A DNA stretch of 64,000 nt from Mucilaginibacter flavus (GTDB taxonomy: Bacteria > Bacteroidota > Bacteroidia > Sphingobacteriales > Sphingobacteriaceae): assembly GCF_030409315.1 (NCBI RefSeq), contig NZ_JAUFPS010000093.1, positions 1 through 64,000 of the forward strand, written 5' to 3'. Positions 51,186 to 59,851 of the stretch are shown piece by piece. Position 1 is the stretch's first letter. Every line of letters starts with the position of its first letter. The translations under genes were made by a program, and so were the position numbers. Under the pieces are notes generated by a model. It was not told where the DNA came from, ran no database searches, and saw only the letters and a list, made by a program, of their open reading frames with translations.

Positions 51186-52013
51186 TTATTCAACCTGCGC
51201 ATCAGCGTTAAATTTATATACCATAACCGGTAAATCATGCTGATATACTTGTTTATTTTTAACAGATTGAGTGGCCTTACTAAGATAATGATATTTTAAC
51301 CACGTATTTTTAAAAGCCATTTTAGCAATTATAAAGCCCGCCCGGCCATCTAAAAAGCCTAACAAAAAAATATAAGATTTTATGAAGTGAAAAACCGGAG
51401 CCAGCTTCATTTTTATAAAATTGGCATTTTTGCCATTTTCCAGATATTTTACCGCGCTAAGCTTAGCATAGTGAATTATTTTGGTTTCAAGCTCCTGCTT
51501 ATTCCGTGCCGAATAGTGATGCAGGTACCCGGCTATTTTTTTTACTGTAACCTGTTGGGGTAATATCAGCGTTTCGTGTACTGGTGTTTCCGTCCAGCGT
51601 ACAAGTGCGCGGTTAAATAAACGGATATGATGATCGCGTCCCCAATTACCAAAGCGGATAAGTTTATCGCCTAAATAAGGTTTAAAAGCAATGTCATAAA
51701 CTTGGTTATCGTCTTTGTTGTCAAATAATTGAAGTGATTTTATTAAAGTTAAATCGGGTACTTCGTCGCCGTCAACACTTAATATCCAGTCATACCTGGC
51801 CAGTTGAATGCCTTTGTTTTTGTTGGCACCGTAACCGCTCCAGTTTTTTTGATACACCCTGCACCCGTAGGCTTTGGCAATGGCAATTGTTTCATCTGTA
51901 CTATCGTTATCAATAATGATGATATCATCGCTAATTTGTTTTAGCAAGGGTATGCTTTGCGAAAGTATCGCTGCTTCATTTTTGGTAATTAAAACAACGG
52001 ATATGGGTATCAT
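51186..52013 (-). CDS. Family 2 glycosyltransferase (WaaE/KdtX-like)
   Basis: A 275-residue GT-A enzyme of the WaaE/KdtX type: ISVVLITKNEAAILSQSIPL, DIIIIDNDSTDETIAIAKAY, WSGYGANKNKGIQLARYDW, then the metal-binding ILSVDGDEVPD (about 78-88). WGRDHHIRLFNRALVRWT and ETPVHETLIL are the acceptor-side motifs of this branch, which adds glucose or a similar sugar to lipopolysaccharide-core-type acceptors. It is the first gene of locus 2, with its promoter in the gap to the sigma/barrel operon. Confidence 0.88.
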   Translation of the reverse strand: MIPISVVLITKNEAAILSQSIPLLKQISDDIIIIDNDSTDETIAIAKAYGCRVYQKNWSGYGANKNKGIQLARYDWILSVDGDEVPDLTLIKSLQLFDNKDDNQVYDIAFKPYLGDKLIRFGNWGRDHHIRLFNRALVRWTETPVHETLILPQQVTVKKIAGYLHHYSARNKQELETKIIHYAKLSAVKYLENGKNANFIKMKLAPVFHFIKSYIFLLGFLDGRAGFIIAKMAFKNTWLKYHYLSKATQSVKNKQVYQHDLPVMVYKFNADAQVE

Positions 52014-52128
52014 ACTACTAAATATTTAAGAGTACCGGGTGTTGTTATAAGGGGTACCTATCAATATATCGTTTGGTTGGGGTAAAGGGTTGCCCCCGGT
52101 TATTAAAAAGTACGCCCGGCCCTATAAA

Positions 52129-52154
52129 TAAAAAAGGTGCCTGTTACAGCACCT
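52129..52154 (-). terminator. Terminator after the sigma/barrel operon
   Basis: On the minus strand an 8-bp bulged stem (AGGTGC-type arms at 52135-52140 and 52149-52154) is followed by a run of Ts, 29 bases past the barrel-protein stop codon. Confidence 0.65.
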
Positions 52155-52182
52155 CATCTTTATAAATAGTAAACCCCAATAA

Positions 52183-53523
52183 TTATTTTGCTCCGAAAGC
52201 TGATCCAATATTCCAGTTTACGCCCAAAGCTATACCGGTTGATTTCAGGTCAACCTTACCATTACCAATACCTGTAAGCGGCAGTTTAAGGTAAGGTTGT
52301 ACTACAATACTGAATCTTGAATCAATTTTGCGCTGATAGTTGGCATTAACGTTAAGCACACCAAACAGGTGCTTGTTTTGGTTTCTGATTTCGATATATT
52401 TTGGATCTAAACCGCTTTCTGCTGAATAGTCATACCGGTAATTCTCCTTCAACATAAAATAAGATGAAAGGCCAGACCCTAATGACAGGGCATTATTGCC
52501 TTTTGAATAAACCTGGTAGCTTAGGTTCAAGGGAATATCAAGTACTTTACAGTTAGCCTGAATATTGGTAGTAAATGAAGGAGGCGCATAAGCCGGCGAA
52601 TACCCGTTTAACCCGGTTGAATATGGTTTTATGGCATAAGCTGCGCCTGTGCTTACGGTAAGTTTTCTGGTAAGCTTTAAAGAAAGTTGTAACCCGTAGT
52701 TGGTACCTGTTTGGCTATGTCCAAAGTTGCTCACCGCGTTAGCATCAGAAGCCGCCAGCACAGTAATGGAAAATTGAGGCCTGTTTTTAATAGCCGATGT
52801 TTTAACCGCCAACATTTGCTTGCGCTCCTGGGTTGTAAGTTTGTCTGTTGTTGCAGTATCTGGTGGCGCGGTATTGCCAGCTATGTTATTTTGTATCTTG
52901 TTTGAGGTGTTATCAGTCCTTTTAGGCGTATGGTCGGTAATTGTATCAACATTAGCACTTAAAGGCTGTAATTTATTACCCAATGAATTATTGATAGCCA
53001 GTTTATCAGAGCCATTCACCACTGGGTTATTATTAACACCCTGCAACGGAGCGGTTGTAGTACCAGGACGATGCCCCATGCCATTTACCTGATGATGCGC
53101 TTTGGCCAGGCCATTTGTTGCCGACGATGCCTGTAACTGTTGTTGCCCATTGTTTGTCGCGTTACTCACACTGCTATCTGCCTGCACTGGTAATTGATTG
53201 TGCGACGATGGATTAGACTCGCCTGGCTGCGCGGTAATGTTAGTAGGGTGATTTTTACCGTTTTTGCTCTGTAAATTATTTTTAACCTGGTTGTTTTTAT
53301 CGCCGTTGCCGAAAAAGTATAAGCCTATTGCAAGCAAAAGCAAAGCTGCAATGCCCGCAGCGTAGTACATAATGCGAAACACACCTGCTTTTCTATCGGA
53401 TTTTTTATCCAGCAGTTGTTCCATTGACGCCCAATCCTCCTCCCGAAAAGCAATATGATCTTCAGCGCCGGATATCCCGTCCCTGAATAATTGATCCAAC
53501 TTATTTTCGCTCTTCTCTTTCAT
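52183..53523 (-). CDS. Membrane-anchored protein with C-terminal outer-membrane-barrel-like domain, sigma partner
   Basis: A 446-residue protein in three parts. Residues 1-48 are a charged cytoplasmic-type segment (LDQLFRDGISGAEDHIAFRE, EDWASMEQLLDKK) like those of Bacteroidota anti-sigma or sigma-coupled proteins. A single transmembrane helix spans about 50-72. Residues 75-240 are Asn/Gln/Ser/Thr-rich and look disordered. Residues about 245-446 resemble a PorT/OMP-type eight-stranded barrel (TVSTGAAYAIKPYSTGLNGY, LSLGSGLSSYFMLKENYRYD), ending in GVNWNIGSAFGAK. It overlaps the sigma gene by 4 bases, which suggests it controls or responds to that sigma factor; whether it is an anti-sigma factor is not proved. 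Confidence 0.75.
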   Translation of the reverse strand: MKEKSENKLDQLFRDGISGAEDHIAFREEDWASMEQLLDKKSDRKAGVFRIMYYAAGIAALLLLAIGLYFFGNGDKNNQVKNNLQSKNGKNHPTNITAQPGESNPSSHNQLPVQADSSVSNATNNGQQQLQASSATNGLAKAHHQVNGMGHRPGTTTAPLQGVNNNPVVNGSDKLAINNSLGNKLQPLSANVDTITDHTPKRTDNTSNKIQNNIAGNTAPPDTATTDKLTTQERKQMLAVKTSAIKNRPQFSITVLAASDANAVSNFGHSQTGTNYGLQLSLKLTRKLTVSTGAAYAIKPYSTGLNGYSPAYAPPSFTTNIQANCKVLDIPLNLSYQVYSKGNNALSLGSGLSSYFMLKENYRYDYSAESGLDPKYIEIRNQNKHLFGVLNVNANYQRKIDSRFSIVVQPYLKLPLTGIGNGKVDLKSTGIALGVNWNIGSAFGAK

Positions 53524-54152
53524 TTCATTATTAATTCAATCAAAACCGACATGCTTATGCTGATAGCACCTATTGCTACAATAGTATGCTGCGCGTTCCC
53601 GGCGCTTGTATCCGGCAGTCGCCCGGAATTGATTACCATGTTCTTTAATTTTTCCCTCGCTTTAAACAGGTTCGATTTTGATGTACCTGTGCTGATATTT
53701 AATTTTTCTGCTATCTCCTCATGCGAAAAGCCCTCAATGGCAAACAAATTAAACACCGTGCGGTAGGCGTTGGGTAATTGTTGCACCATAGCAATAAGGT
53801 CGTCGTATTTTAATTTTTGATCCGGCAGCTCATTATGACCAATGTCTTCGGCAGCGTCAAGGTCGTCATTAAGTGAAAGCTTTAAGTTGCTGCGGTAATA
53901 ATCAACAGAGGTATTCATCATAATACGGCCAACCCAGGCTATGAATGGTCTGCTGGTATCATATTTTTGCAGGTTGGTAAAAACCTTCAAAAAGCCCTGG
54001 TTCATGATCTCGGAAGCTTCATACCTATTGCCGGCGTAGCGCAAACATATACTCATAGCAAAGCCGTAAAATGCCTTGTAAAGCATTTTTTGGTCTTTTC
54101 GGCTATGATTTAAACAGCCTGCAATTAATTGCTGTAGTTCTGCTTCTCCCAT
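53520..54152 (-). CDS. ECF-type RNA polymerase sigma factor with C-terminal hydrophobic helix
   Basis: A 210-residue sigma-70-family factor. Region 2 (about 22-92) contains ASEIMNQGFLKVFTNLQKYD and FIAWVGRIMMNTSVDYYRSN; region 4 (about 120-173) has LPNAYRTVFNLFAIEGFSHE and EIAEKLNISTGTSKSNLFKA. Beyond the usual end the protein carries about 37 extra residues whose last part, TIVAIGAISISMSVLIELI (190-208), is hydrophobic enough for a membrane helix. Its stop overlaps the barrel-protein start (ATGA). ECF factors of this kind redirect transcription on an envelope signal; the regulon is unknown. Confidence 0.88.
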   Translation of the reverse strand: MGEAELQQLIAGCLNHSRKDQKMLYKAFYGFAMSICLRYAGNRYEASEIMNQGFLKVFTNLQKYDTSRPFIAWVGRIMMNTSVDYYRSNLKLSLNDDLDAAEDIGHNELPDQKLKYDDLIAMVQQLPNAYRTVFNLFAIEGFSHEEIAEKLNISTGTSKSNLFKAREKLKNMVINSGRLPDTSAGNAQHTIVAIGAISISMSVLIELIMK

Positions 54153-54317
54153 ATAGGCGGGTTAGTATGCCAGTTTTATTCCTTATCTGCACCTAACACG
54201 ATAAACTATTGTTAAAGGTTGCCTCAGGTAATTATTTTTTTTGAAGAAATTTAAACATCGTGGGGCTTCAAATCAATAATTGCTAAAAGATACAAAAAAA
54301 CGCTAAAAGTATTGATG

Positions 54318-54764
54318 TTAGTTATTGTCCTGATCTAAATTGATCATTGTCCAATTATCCTGTACTCCCTTTGGGCCGCCATTATATTTTAAGGTGATCT
54401 GGAAGTTTGTCCTGGTCTTTTCGCCCTTAGCATCAACCGAAGTAACGGAAGATTTGATGACAAATACCGAGTCAGCTTTTTTGGCGAATTGATAATGGTC
54501 TTCCGAGAATATCAATCTTTTTGATTTTAAGGTGGGGGATACGTACTGTTTGGCTATTTGATAAGCATCATCGCTGCCGGGGAAAGAACTAAGCGAAAAT
54601 GAATCTGATTTGCCACTTGAAGTAGCAAATTTTACGATCACCATTATAAAAACAAGGCCAGCAACAACCAATATCCAAACACCCGCCATGGCTGTTTTTC
54701 TCTTGTGCTGTTTGTCGTTTAAATAGGATTGAGTTGGTTTGGTTTTGGGATAGATCTTCTCCAT
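54318..54764 (-). CDS. Single-pass membrane protein, function unknown
   Basis: A 148-residue protein not recognised as a named family. A basic N-terminus (SYLNDKQHKRKTA) precedes one transmembrane helix (about 26-47, AGVWILVVAGLVFIMVIVKF). The remaining 100 residues are polar and probably periplasmic: SDDAYQIAKQYVSPTLKSKR, SEDHYQFAKKADSVFVIKSS and TRTNFQITLKYNGG, which reads like a small alpha+beta domain related to the YfhL-like or lipoprotein-type domains found in Bacteroidota. Monocistronic, between the sigma gene and the SpmA-SpmB gene, same strand. Confidence 0.72.
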   Translation of the reverse strand: MEKIYPKTKPTQSYLNDKQHKRKTAMAGVWILVVAGLVFIMVIVKFATSSGKSDSFSLSSFPGSDDAYQIAKQYVSPTLKSKRLIFSEDHYQFAKKADSVFVIKSSVTSVDAKGEKTRTNFQITLKYNGGPKGVQDNWTMINLDQDNN

Positions 54765-54919
54765 CTACTCTGGTTAAATAACGTATAAATATAACCGATG
54801 CAAATTAAAAACGCATAATTTTATCGTTGCCTTTAGACGAAAAACCGGGTAAAATAGTTTCAAAAAAAGAGCACTCTCTTAAGAAGCAAAAAGCATAAAC
54901 TTAGGCGGAGGGTTATTAA

Positions 54920-56158
54920 CTATCCAAAAAATAAGTAAGCTACGAAGATAGCTGCTACAATACCTGCAGCATCGGCAATTAAGCCCGCGGGTATTGCATA
55001 ACGGGATTTTTTGATGCCAACGGTGCCAAAGTACAAGGCGACTATATAAAATGTGGTATCGGCCGATCCATTGAATATACTGCCCAACCGACCGGCAAAA
55101 CTATCCGGCCCAAAATTTTTCATCACATCAATCATCATTGCCTTTGAACCAGAGCCACTTAATGGTTTCATATAGGCCACCGGCATAGCATCTACAAAGC
55201 GGGTATCCAGGCTTGCCTTGGTACAAACCCAACGCAACCCTTCATTCATATAATCTAAAGCGCCACAGCTACGGAAAACACTGATACCAACCAGCATGGC
55301 AACCAGGTAGGGGATAATTTTAACCGAAGTTTCAAAACCTGCTTTAGCACCTTCAACAAAAACATCAAATACATTGATTTTTTTTACCAGGCCACCGATT
55401 ATAAATATTACCGGTATAGCATATAGTAAAAAGTTACTCACCACTTTTGAAACCGTACCAATTTCTGTTTTTGTTAAATGAGTAGTGAAATACCATACCA
55501 CGAGTGTAATAAAAGCAGTAACACCACCCAGCCAGGAAATAATTACCCTATCAAAAAGATTAATACGCTGCTTTAAGGCAACAACAAGTAAACCTACAAC
55601 GGTGGCTACGTAAGTAGCTATAACGCAGGGTAAAAATATATCGGCAGGGTCTTTGGCATTCAAAATAGCGCGTTGGGCTATAATAGTGACCGGTAGCATT
55701 TGCAGCCCCGAGGTATGCAGCACCAGGAACATAATTTGCGCGTTGGATGCATTTTCTTTATCGGGGTTAAGCTCCTGAAGGCTGCTCATCGCCTTTAAAC
55801 CAAGTGGGGTAGCGGCGTTATCCAGCCCTAAAAGATTTGCAGAAAAATTCATGAGCATTTGGCCTATGGCAGGGTGTTTTTTAGGCACCTCGGGAAACAG
55901 ACGGCTAAAAAACGGACCTACAATACGCGATAGAAAGTTAATTGCTCCGGCTTTTTCGCCTATATTTAAAATGCCCAGCCAAAACGCCATGGCTCCAACC
56001 AATGGCAGCGCTATATCCATCACTGATGATTTGGATGAATTAAAAATGCCATCAACCAGCAATTTAAACGCTTCAACGTCGCCAAAGAAAATGAGCTTAA
56101 TAAGAGCGACTACAAAAGCGATCAAAAAAAATGCTATCCAGATGTAATTAAGGGCCAT
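54920..56158 (-). CDS. SpmA-SpmB fusion, nucleoside-recognition (Gate) membrane protein
   Basis: A 412-residue membrane protein combining two proteins that are separate in Bacillus. The N-terminal half (1-210) matches SpmA: FNSSKSSVMDIALPLVGAMA, FFSRLFPEVPKKHPAIGQML, MNFSANLLGLDNAATPLGLK. The C-terminal half (about 255-412) matches SpmB: GAKAGFETSVKIIPYLVAML, AYMKPLSGSGSKAMMIDVMK and NGSADTTFYIVALYFGTVGI. Both halves are Gate domains of the nucleoside-recognition family. Such fusions are usual in Bacteroidota, which do not sporulate, and probably transport a small solute. Divergent from the DinB gene. Confidence 0.9.
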   Translation of the reverse strand: MALNYIWIAFFLIAFVVALIKLIFFGDVEAFKLLVDGIFNSSKSSVMDIALPLVGAMAFWLGILNIGEKAGAINFLSRIVGPFFSRLFPEVPKKHPAIGQMLMNFSANLLGLDNAATPLGLKAMSSLQELNPDKENASNAQIMFLVLHTSGLQMLPVTIIAQRAILNAKDPADIFLPCVIATYVATVVGLLVVALKQRINLFDRVIISWLGGVTAFITLVVWYFTTHLTKTEIGTVSKVVSNFLLYAIPVIFIIGGLVKKINVFDVFVEGAKAGFETSVKIIPYLVAMLVGISVFRSCGALDYMNEGLRWVCTKASLDTRFVDAMPVAYMKPLSGSGSKAMMIDVMKNFGPDSFAGRLGSIFNGSADTTFYIVALYFGTVGIKKSRYAIPAGLIADAAGIVAAIFVAYLFFG

Positions 56159-56240
56159 TAGCTATGTTTAAGGCTTTGAAGTTAACGGTTTTGGTTTTTA
56201 ATATGAAATTCCAATCTTTAAATACTTATTTAACTTTTAA

Positions 56241-56678
56241 ATGATGACCGCAACATCCCTGCTGCTCAATAAAGTAATTACAGATTTTTTGCAAACCGAT
56301 GCCGAAAAAATTGACTGGGAATACCAATCATCGGCCGGTAAATGGTCAAACAAGCAAATTATAGGGCATTTGATTGATAGCGCGCACATTAATCTGCTGC
56401 GTTTTGTACGATGCACTTACGAAGAGAATTTTAAACTGGTATATGAGCAGGATGCTTATGTAGCGGTGCAACAATACCGGCATGTTGCCATTAAGGAGCT
56501 ACTTGATCTTTGGATACTGGTAAATCGTCAAATCATTCGGGTTTGGGAAAATTACCCGGCCGATAGATTGATGGCGCGTTGCGACAACGGAAAAACCGAA
56601 CCCAATTTACAAACCGTAGAATGGTTGGCTAATGATTATGTTGAACATCTGTTGCATCACCTAAAACAAATCAAGTAA
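56241..56678 (+). CDS. DinB-family four-helix-bundle protein
   Basis: A 145-residue soluble protein of the DinB/YfiT superfamily. WSNKQIIGHLIDSAHINLLR carries the first metal-ligand histidine and the C-terminal NDYVEHLLHHLKQIK carries the other two, the usual three-His site. Members bind zinc or nickel and act in thiol-dependent detoxification or unknown reactions. The stop is followed after one base by the DUF3052-like gene, so the two are co-transcribed. Confidence 0.88.
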   Translation: MMTATSLLLNKVITDFLQTDAEKIDWEYQSSAGKWSNKQIIGHLIDSAHINLLRFVRCTYEENFKLVYEQDAYVAVQQYRHVAIKELLDLWILVNRQIIRVWENYPADRLMARCDNGKTEPNLQTVEWLANDYVEHLLHHLKQIK

Positions 56679-56679
56679 A

Positions 56680-57096
56680 ATGGCTGGATATTCGGGAACT
56701 CCACTGGCAAAAAAGCTGGGTATTAAAAATGCGTCGATAATAACATTGGTTAACGCGCCTGATTATTACCTGCAATTATTTACAGACATGCCTGCTGATG
56801 TCTATTTTGTGACCGACGACTCCGTAAAAAAGGATATCATTCATTTTTTTACAAAGCAACGCCTTGAGTTTTTAGCTACTTTACCTCATTTAATGCAGCA
56901 AATAAAAGCGAATGGCTCCATATGGGTTTCCTGGCCCAAAAAGGCTTCAAAAGTTACAACCGATATTACAGAGGATATTATCAGAAACTTCGCGCTTGAA
57001 ATTGGCCTGGTTGATATTAAGGTTTGCGCCGTTGATGAAACATGGTCTGGCTTAAAATTGGTGATCCCTGTTAAAGACCGGGCCGCGAGAACCTGA
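56680..57096 (+). CDS. DUF3052-like protein
   Basis: A 138-residue soluble protein. MAGYSGTPLAKKLGIKNAS at the start, an acidic central part, and IKANGSIWVSWPKKASKV (about 72-89) followed by EIGLVDIKVCAVDETWSGLK are the family's recurrent features. Function is not established for the family. It begins one base after the DinB-type stop codon, which implies translational coupling and a possible shared role in stress or detoxification. Confidence 0.85.
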   Translation: MAGYSGTPLAKKLGIKNASIITLVNAPDYYLQLFTDMPADVYFVTDDSVKKDIIHFFTKQRLEFLATLPHLMQQIKANGSIWVSWPKKASKVTTDITEDIIRNFALEIGLVDIKVCAVDETWSGLKLVIPVKDRAART

Positions 57097-57192
57097 AAAA
57101 CTTTTTTGGTAATACCAGCGTAAACAATGGTATGCAAACTTCGGTAAGCTTAAATTTATACTTAACTTAGCATTATTATAAACTACAATACT

Positions 57193-57627
57193 ATGTCTAC
57201 GATAGAACTTAAACGTGTGAGTGGCGATTTCGGCTTTGAGGCTGTAGATGCCAATGGTCACACTGTAAAAATGGATAGCAGTCCCGAAAGTGGCGGCCAG
57301 GATTTCGGCATCCGTCCTATGCAAATGCTTTTAATGGGGTTGGCGGGTTGCTCTGCCATTGATGTGATCAGCATTTTAAAAAAGCAGCGCCAGGATGTTA
57401 AAGACTATAAAATGGTGGTAAATGGCGAACGCGAAGCCGGGAAAGAGCCTTCACTTTGGCAGGATATAGATATCGAGTTTCATTTATACGGGGATATCGA
57501 TGAAGATAAAGCTGCGCGCGCGGTTGAGCTTTCGTTAAATAAATACTGTTCGGTAGCCGCAACTTTAGGTAAAGCCGGTGCCGATATCAAATCAAAAGTG
57601 TTTGTACATCCGGCTGTGAGCGTATAA
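57193..57627 (+). CDS. OsmC-family peroxiredoxin-like protein
   Basis: A 144-residue protein of the OsmC/YhfA fold. The two redox cysteines are Cys53 in MGLAGCSAIDVISILK and Cys119 in LSLNKYCSVAATLGK, at the usual spacing. The N-terminal part (ELKRVSGDFGFEAVDANGHT) forms the first beta-sheet. OsmC proteins reduce organic hydroperoxides with dithiol cofactors; the YhfA branch is less well defined. Ends at a strong terminator. Confidence 0.9.
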   Translation: MSTIELKRVSGDFGFEAVDANGHTVKMDSSPESGGQDFGIRPMQMLLMGLAGCSAIDVISILKKQRQDVKDYKMVVNGEREAGKEPSLWQDIDIEFHLYGDIDEDKAARAVELSLNKYCSVAATLGKAGADIKSKVFVHPAVSV

Positions 57628-57646
57628 GCATTTCGTAAATTAAATA

Positions 57647-57691
57647 AACAACAAGAGGCGATAGTTAATTCTATCGCCTCTTGTTGTTTTT
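57647..57691 (+). terminator. Strong rho-independent terminator after OsmC
   Basis: A perfect 18-bp stem (57647-57664 with 57671-57688) and six-base loop is followed by a T-run, 20 bases after the OsmC stop codon. Confidence 0.88.
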
Positions 57692-57980
57692 AGGTTTTGC
57701 TGTAACCATAAGGTTCATGGCTTGGTCGTTTTTTTCATTTTGTTCATTTACCCCATGATGTTTGCACGTATTAAAATTGTTTGGTATATTGTTTATTATT
57801 ATATAAAATATATTAAAAATATCAGACAGGATTTCTTTGTGGAAAATATCATAAATTACTTATAGTCAATTTATTCACAAAATAATCTTTATTGAAATTA
57901 ACGGTAGAGGTTTGAAACTTTGTATGGTATAAAAGGTATAATTGTATATATAAACAAGTGAAATACTTAAACATATCCAT
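57692..57980. other. AT-rich upstream region of the OmpA gene
   Basis: With the terminator this makes a 353-base gene-free gap. It is strongly AT-rich. AAACTTTG near 57917-57924 is a 7-of-8 match to TAnnTTTG. No gene or RNA was recognised. Confidence 0.4.
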
Positions 57981-59339
57981 ATGAAATTAAATCCTAAAAA
58001 ACACACGCTGCTCCTGGTAGGCATTCTATTAGGAGGTAGATTATTTGCCCAAACTACTCCAGATAGTACGGCCACTAAAGATTACGTGGTTCCGTTTTCG
58101 GGCAGCAAAATGTTAAATACATGGTCGGTAGGGGTTAGTGGTGGTATTACTACCATGTATAATATTCTGAGCACTAAAGATCAGTCAGATTTTACGCACC
58201 CGGCCTCCAGTTTTGGATATGGTTTATATGTTAAAAAGCAGGTTTTACCCGCTATAGGTATTCAACTTGATTTTTTAAGAGGTACATTAAAAGGCTCAAG
58301 CGCTCAGCCCGATCCTGCCAACCCGTTAACATCTTACAGTACTAAGCTAAATTGGTCAACAACCCTGGGCGCGGTTTTTACCTTTGCTAACGTAAATTGG
58401 GAAAATAAAAAGCCATTTGTACAACCTTATTTGAGCGCATCGGCGGGTGTTATCAATTATACCCCGGTTATTCAACATACCGGCGGGCCAAATCTTCCGT
58501 TCAAAGATCCATTTGGCAAAAACAACGCGGCCTATGAAACTCTGATTCCGGTAGGTGTTGGCGTTAAATTTAACGTGTCAAACAAGGTTAACATTGATTT
58601 AGGCTACCAGGTTAGTTTTGTTAATACCGATAATCTGGATGGGTACAACTATGGATCAAACAGCGATAAGTTCTCATACATTCACTTAGGGCTTGAATAT
58701 GCTTTTGGCAGCAGCAAAAAGCCGCAAATGGCAACACATAACCCTGTATCATCATTACGTACCGAATACTTAACAGGTGATGTTAATACCAAAGCAGCCA
58801 TCCAATCAGAACTTGACGTTGAAAAAGATAAAAATGCCAAATTAAGGGACGATGTTAACGCCACCCTAACTAAAATGACAACAGATAGCGATGGTGATGG
58901 CGTGCCGGACGTAAACGATAAGTGCCCTAATACTCCAGCCGGTACAAAAGTTGATGGTTCTGGTTGCCCGCTTGTATTAGTAGTTACAGAAAACGACAAA
59001 AAAGTTGTTACAGAGGCTATTAAAGATCTTGAATTTGACTACGGAAAAGCAACACTTCGCCCTACATCACTACCTGGATTAGATAAAGTGGCAGATTTGC
59101 TGGTGAATAAAAACTTCAGCCTGAAACTTGGTGGCCATACCGATAATAAGGGCTCGGCAAAACTAAATATGATACTATCAAAAGCCCGTGCCGAATCAAT
59201 TAAGCACTACTTGGTTAGTAAAGGTGCAAATCCTTCACGTATAGAAGCTGTAGGTTATGGCCAAAACCAACCAATAGCATCAAACAAAACCGCAAAAGGC
59301 AGGCAGATTAACAGAAGGGTGGAGTTTACCTTATATTAA
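57981..59339 (+). CDS. OmpA-family outer-membrane protein with TSP3-type calcium repeat
   Basis: A 452-residue outer-membrane protein. Signal peptide about 1-24 (ending LFAQ). Residues about 45-245 form an eight-strand barrel (SVGVSGGITTMYN, FGYGLYVKKQVLPAIGIQLD, SYIHLGLEYAFGS). A linker and a thrombospondin-type-3 repeat (DSDGDGVPDVNDKCPNTPAG, about 307-326) bind calcium. The C-terminal OmpA domain (about 345-452) has DLEFDYGKATLRPTSLPGLD, GGHTDNKGSAKLNMILSKAR and the closing QINRRVEFTLY. It tethers the outer membrane to peptidoglycan and is likely abundant. Monocistronic, with terminators both sides. Confidence 0.93.
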   Translation: MKLNPKKHTLLLVGILLGGRLFAQTTPDSTATKDYVVPFSGSKMLNTWSVGVSGGITTMYNILSTKDQSDFTHPASSFGYGLYVKKQVLPAIGIQLDFLRGTLKGSSAQPDPANPLTSYSTKLNWSTTLGAVFTFANVNWENKKPFVQPYLSASAGVINYTPVIQHTGGPNLPFKDPFGKNNAAYETLIPVGVGVKFNVSNKVNIDLGYQVSFVNTDNLDGYNYGSNSDKFSYIHLGLEYAFGSSKKPQMATHNPVSSLRTEYLTGDVNTKAAIQSELDVEKDKNAKLRDDVNATLTKMTTDSDGDGVPDVNDKCPNTPAGTKVDGSGCPLVLVVTENDKKVVTEAIKDLEFDYGKATLRPTSLPGLDKVADLLVNKNFSLKLGGHTDNKGSAKLNMILSKARAESIKHYLVSKGANPSRIEAVGYGQNQPIASNKTAKGRQINRRVEFTLY

Positions 59340-59376
59340 AAGAGCAAGTTAGTTTTAGGGTTAAATTGTTATATGC

Positions 59377-59407
59377 AGGAAAGCCGCTCGTAAGGAGCGG
59401 CTTTCTT
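59377..59407. terminator. Terminator between OmpA and SRPBCC genes
   Basis: A GAAAGCCGCTC stem (59379-59389 with 59395-59405), 5-base loop and following T-rich tail; lies 40 bases after the OmpA stop and between convergent genes. Confidence 0.8.
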
Positions 59408-59444
59408 TATTTAATACTTGTTCAATGTTAATTGAAACGGTTTG

Positions 59445-59828
59445 TTATTCGCCCTCAAAAAAATCTGCCAGGCCGCCAAAGTAAGTGTATGTCCAGCCTT
59501 CGGTAATATCTTCAAAATCCTCATCGGGGATATTGGTATGCCTTAATTCGGCAGATGTACCGTTTTTATCGGCATGAAGTTTAATGGTTACAATGGAATC
59601 GTCAGATTTGCCTTCAAAATACCATTGTTGTACAACCTTCTTATTCTCTTCAAATTCAAGGTTTTTACCTACTATGCTGCCGTCCCACATAGAAAATTCC
59701 GAACCTGGAACGGTACTCATTTCAGCAACTTCGCCGGTCCACAATTCAATGGTGACGGGATTGGTGATTGCCATATAAATTTCTTCGGGCGTGGCCGGTA
59801 TGCTGTAGTATTTTTTAAAATCTTTCAC
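59445..59828 (-). CDS. SRPBCC/AHSA1-like protein
   Basis: A 127-residue START-fold protein of the AHSA1 (activator of Hsp90 ATPase-like) group. KKYYSIPATPEEIYMAITNP (about 5-24) opens the fold, WTGEVAEMSTVPGSEFSMWD and GSIVGKNLEFEENKKVVQQW follow, and the C-terminal helix ITEGWTYTYFGGLADFFEGE closes the cavity. Such proteins bind hydrophobic ligands or assist other proteins; function here is unknown. It starts 23 bases downstream of the transporter gene on the same strand, so it may be co-transcribed. Confidence 0.88.
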   Translation of the reverse strand: MKDFKKYYSIPATPEEIYMAITNPVTIELWTGEVAEMSTVPGSEFSMWDGSIVGKNLEFEENKKVVQQWYFEGKSDDSIVTIKLHADKNGTSAELRHTNIPDEDFEDITEGWTYTYFGGLADFFEGE

Positions 59829-59851
59829 CTGCGCAAGTTAGCAAGATTATT

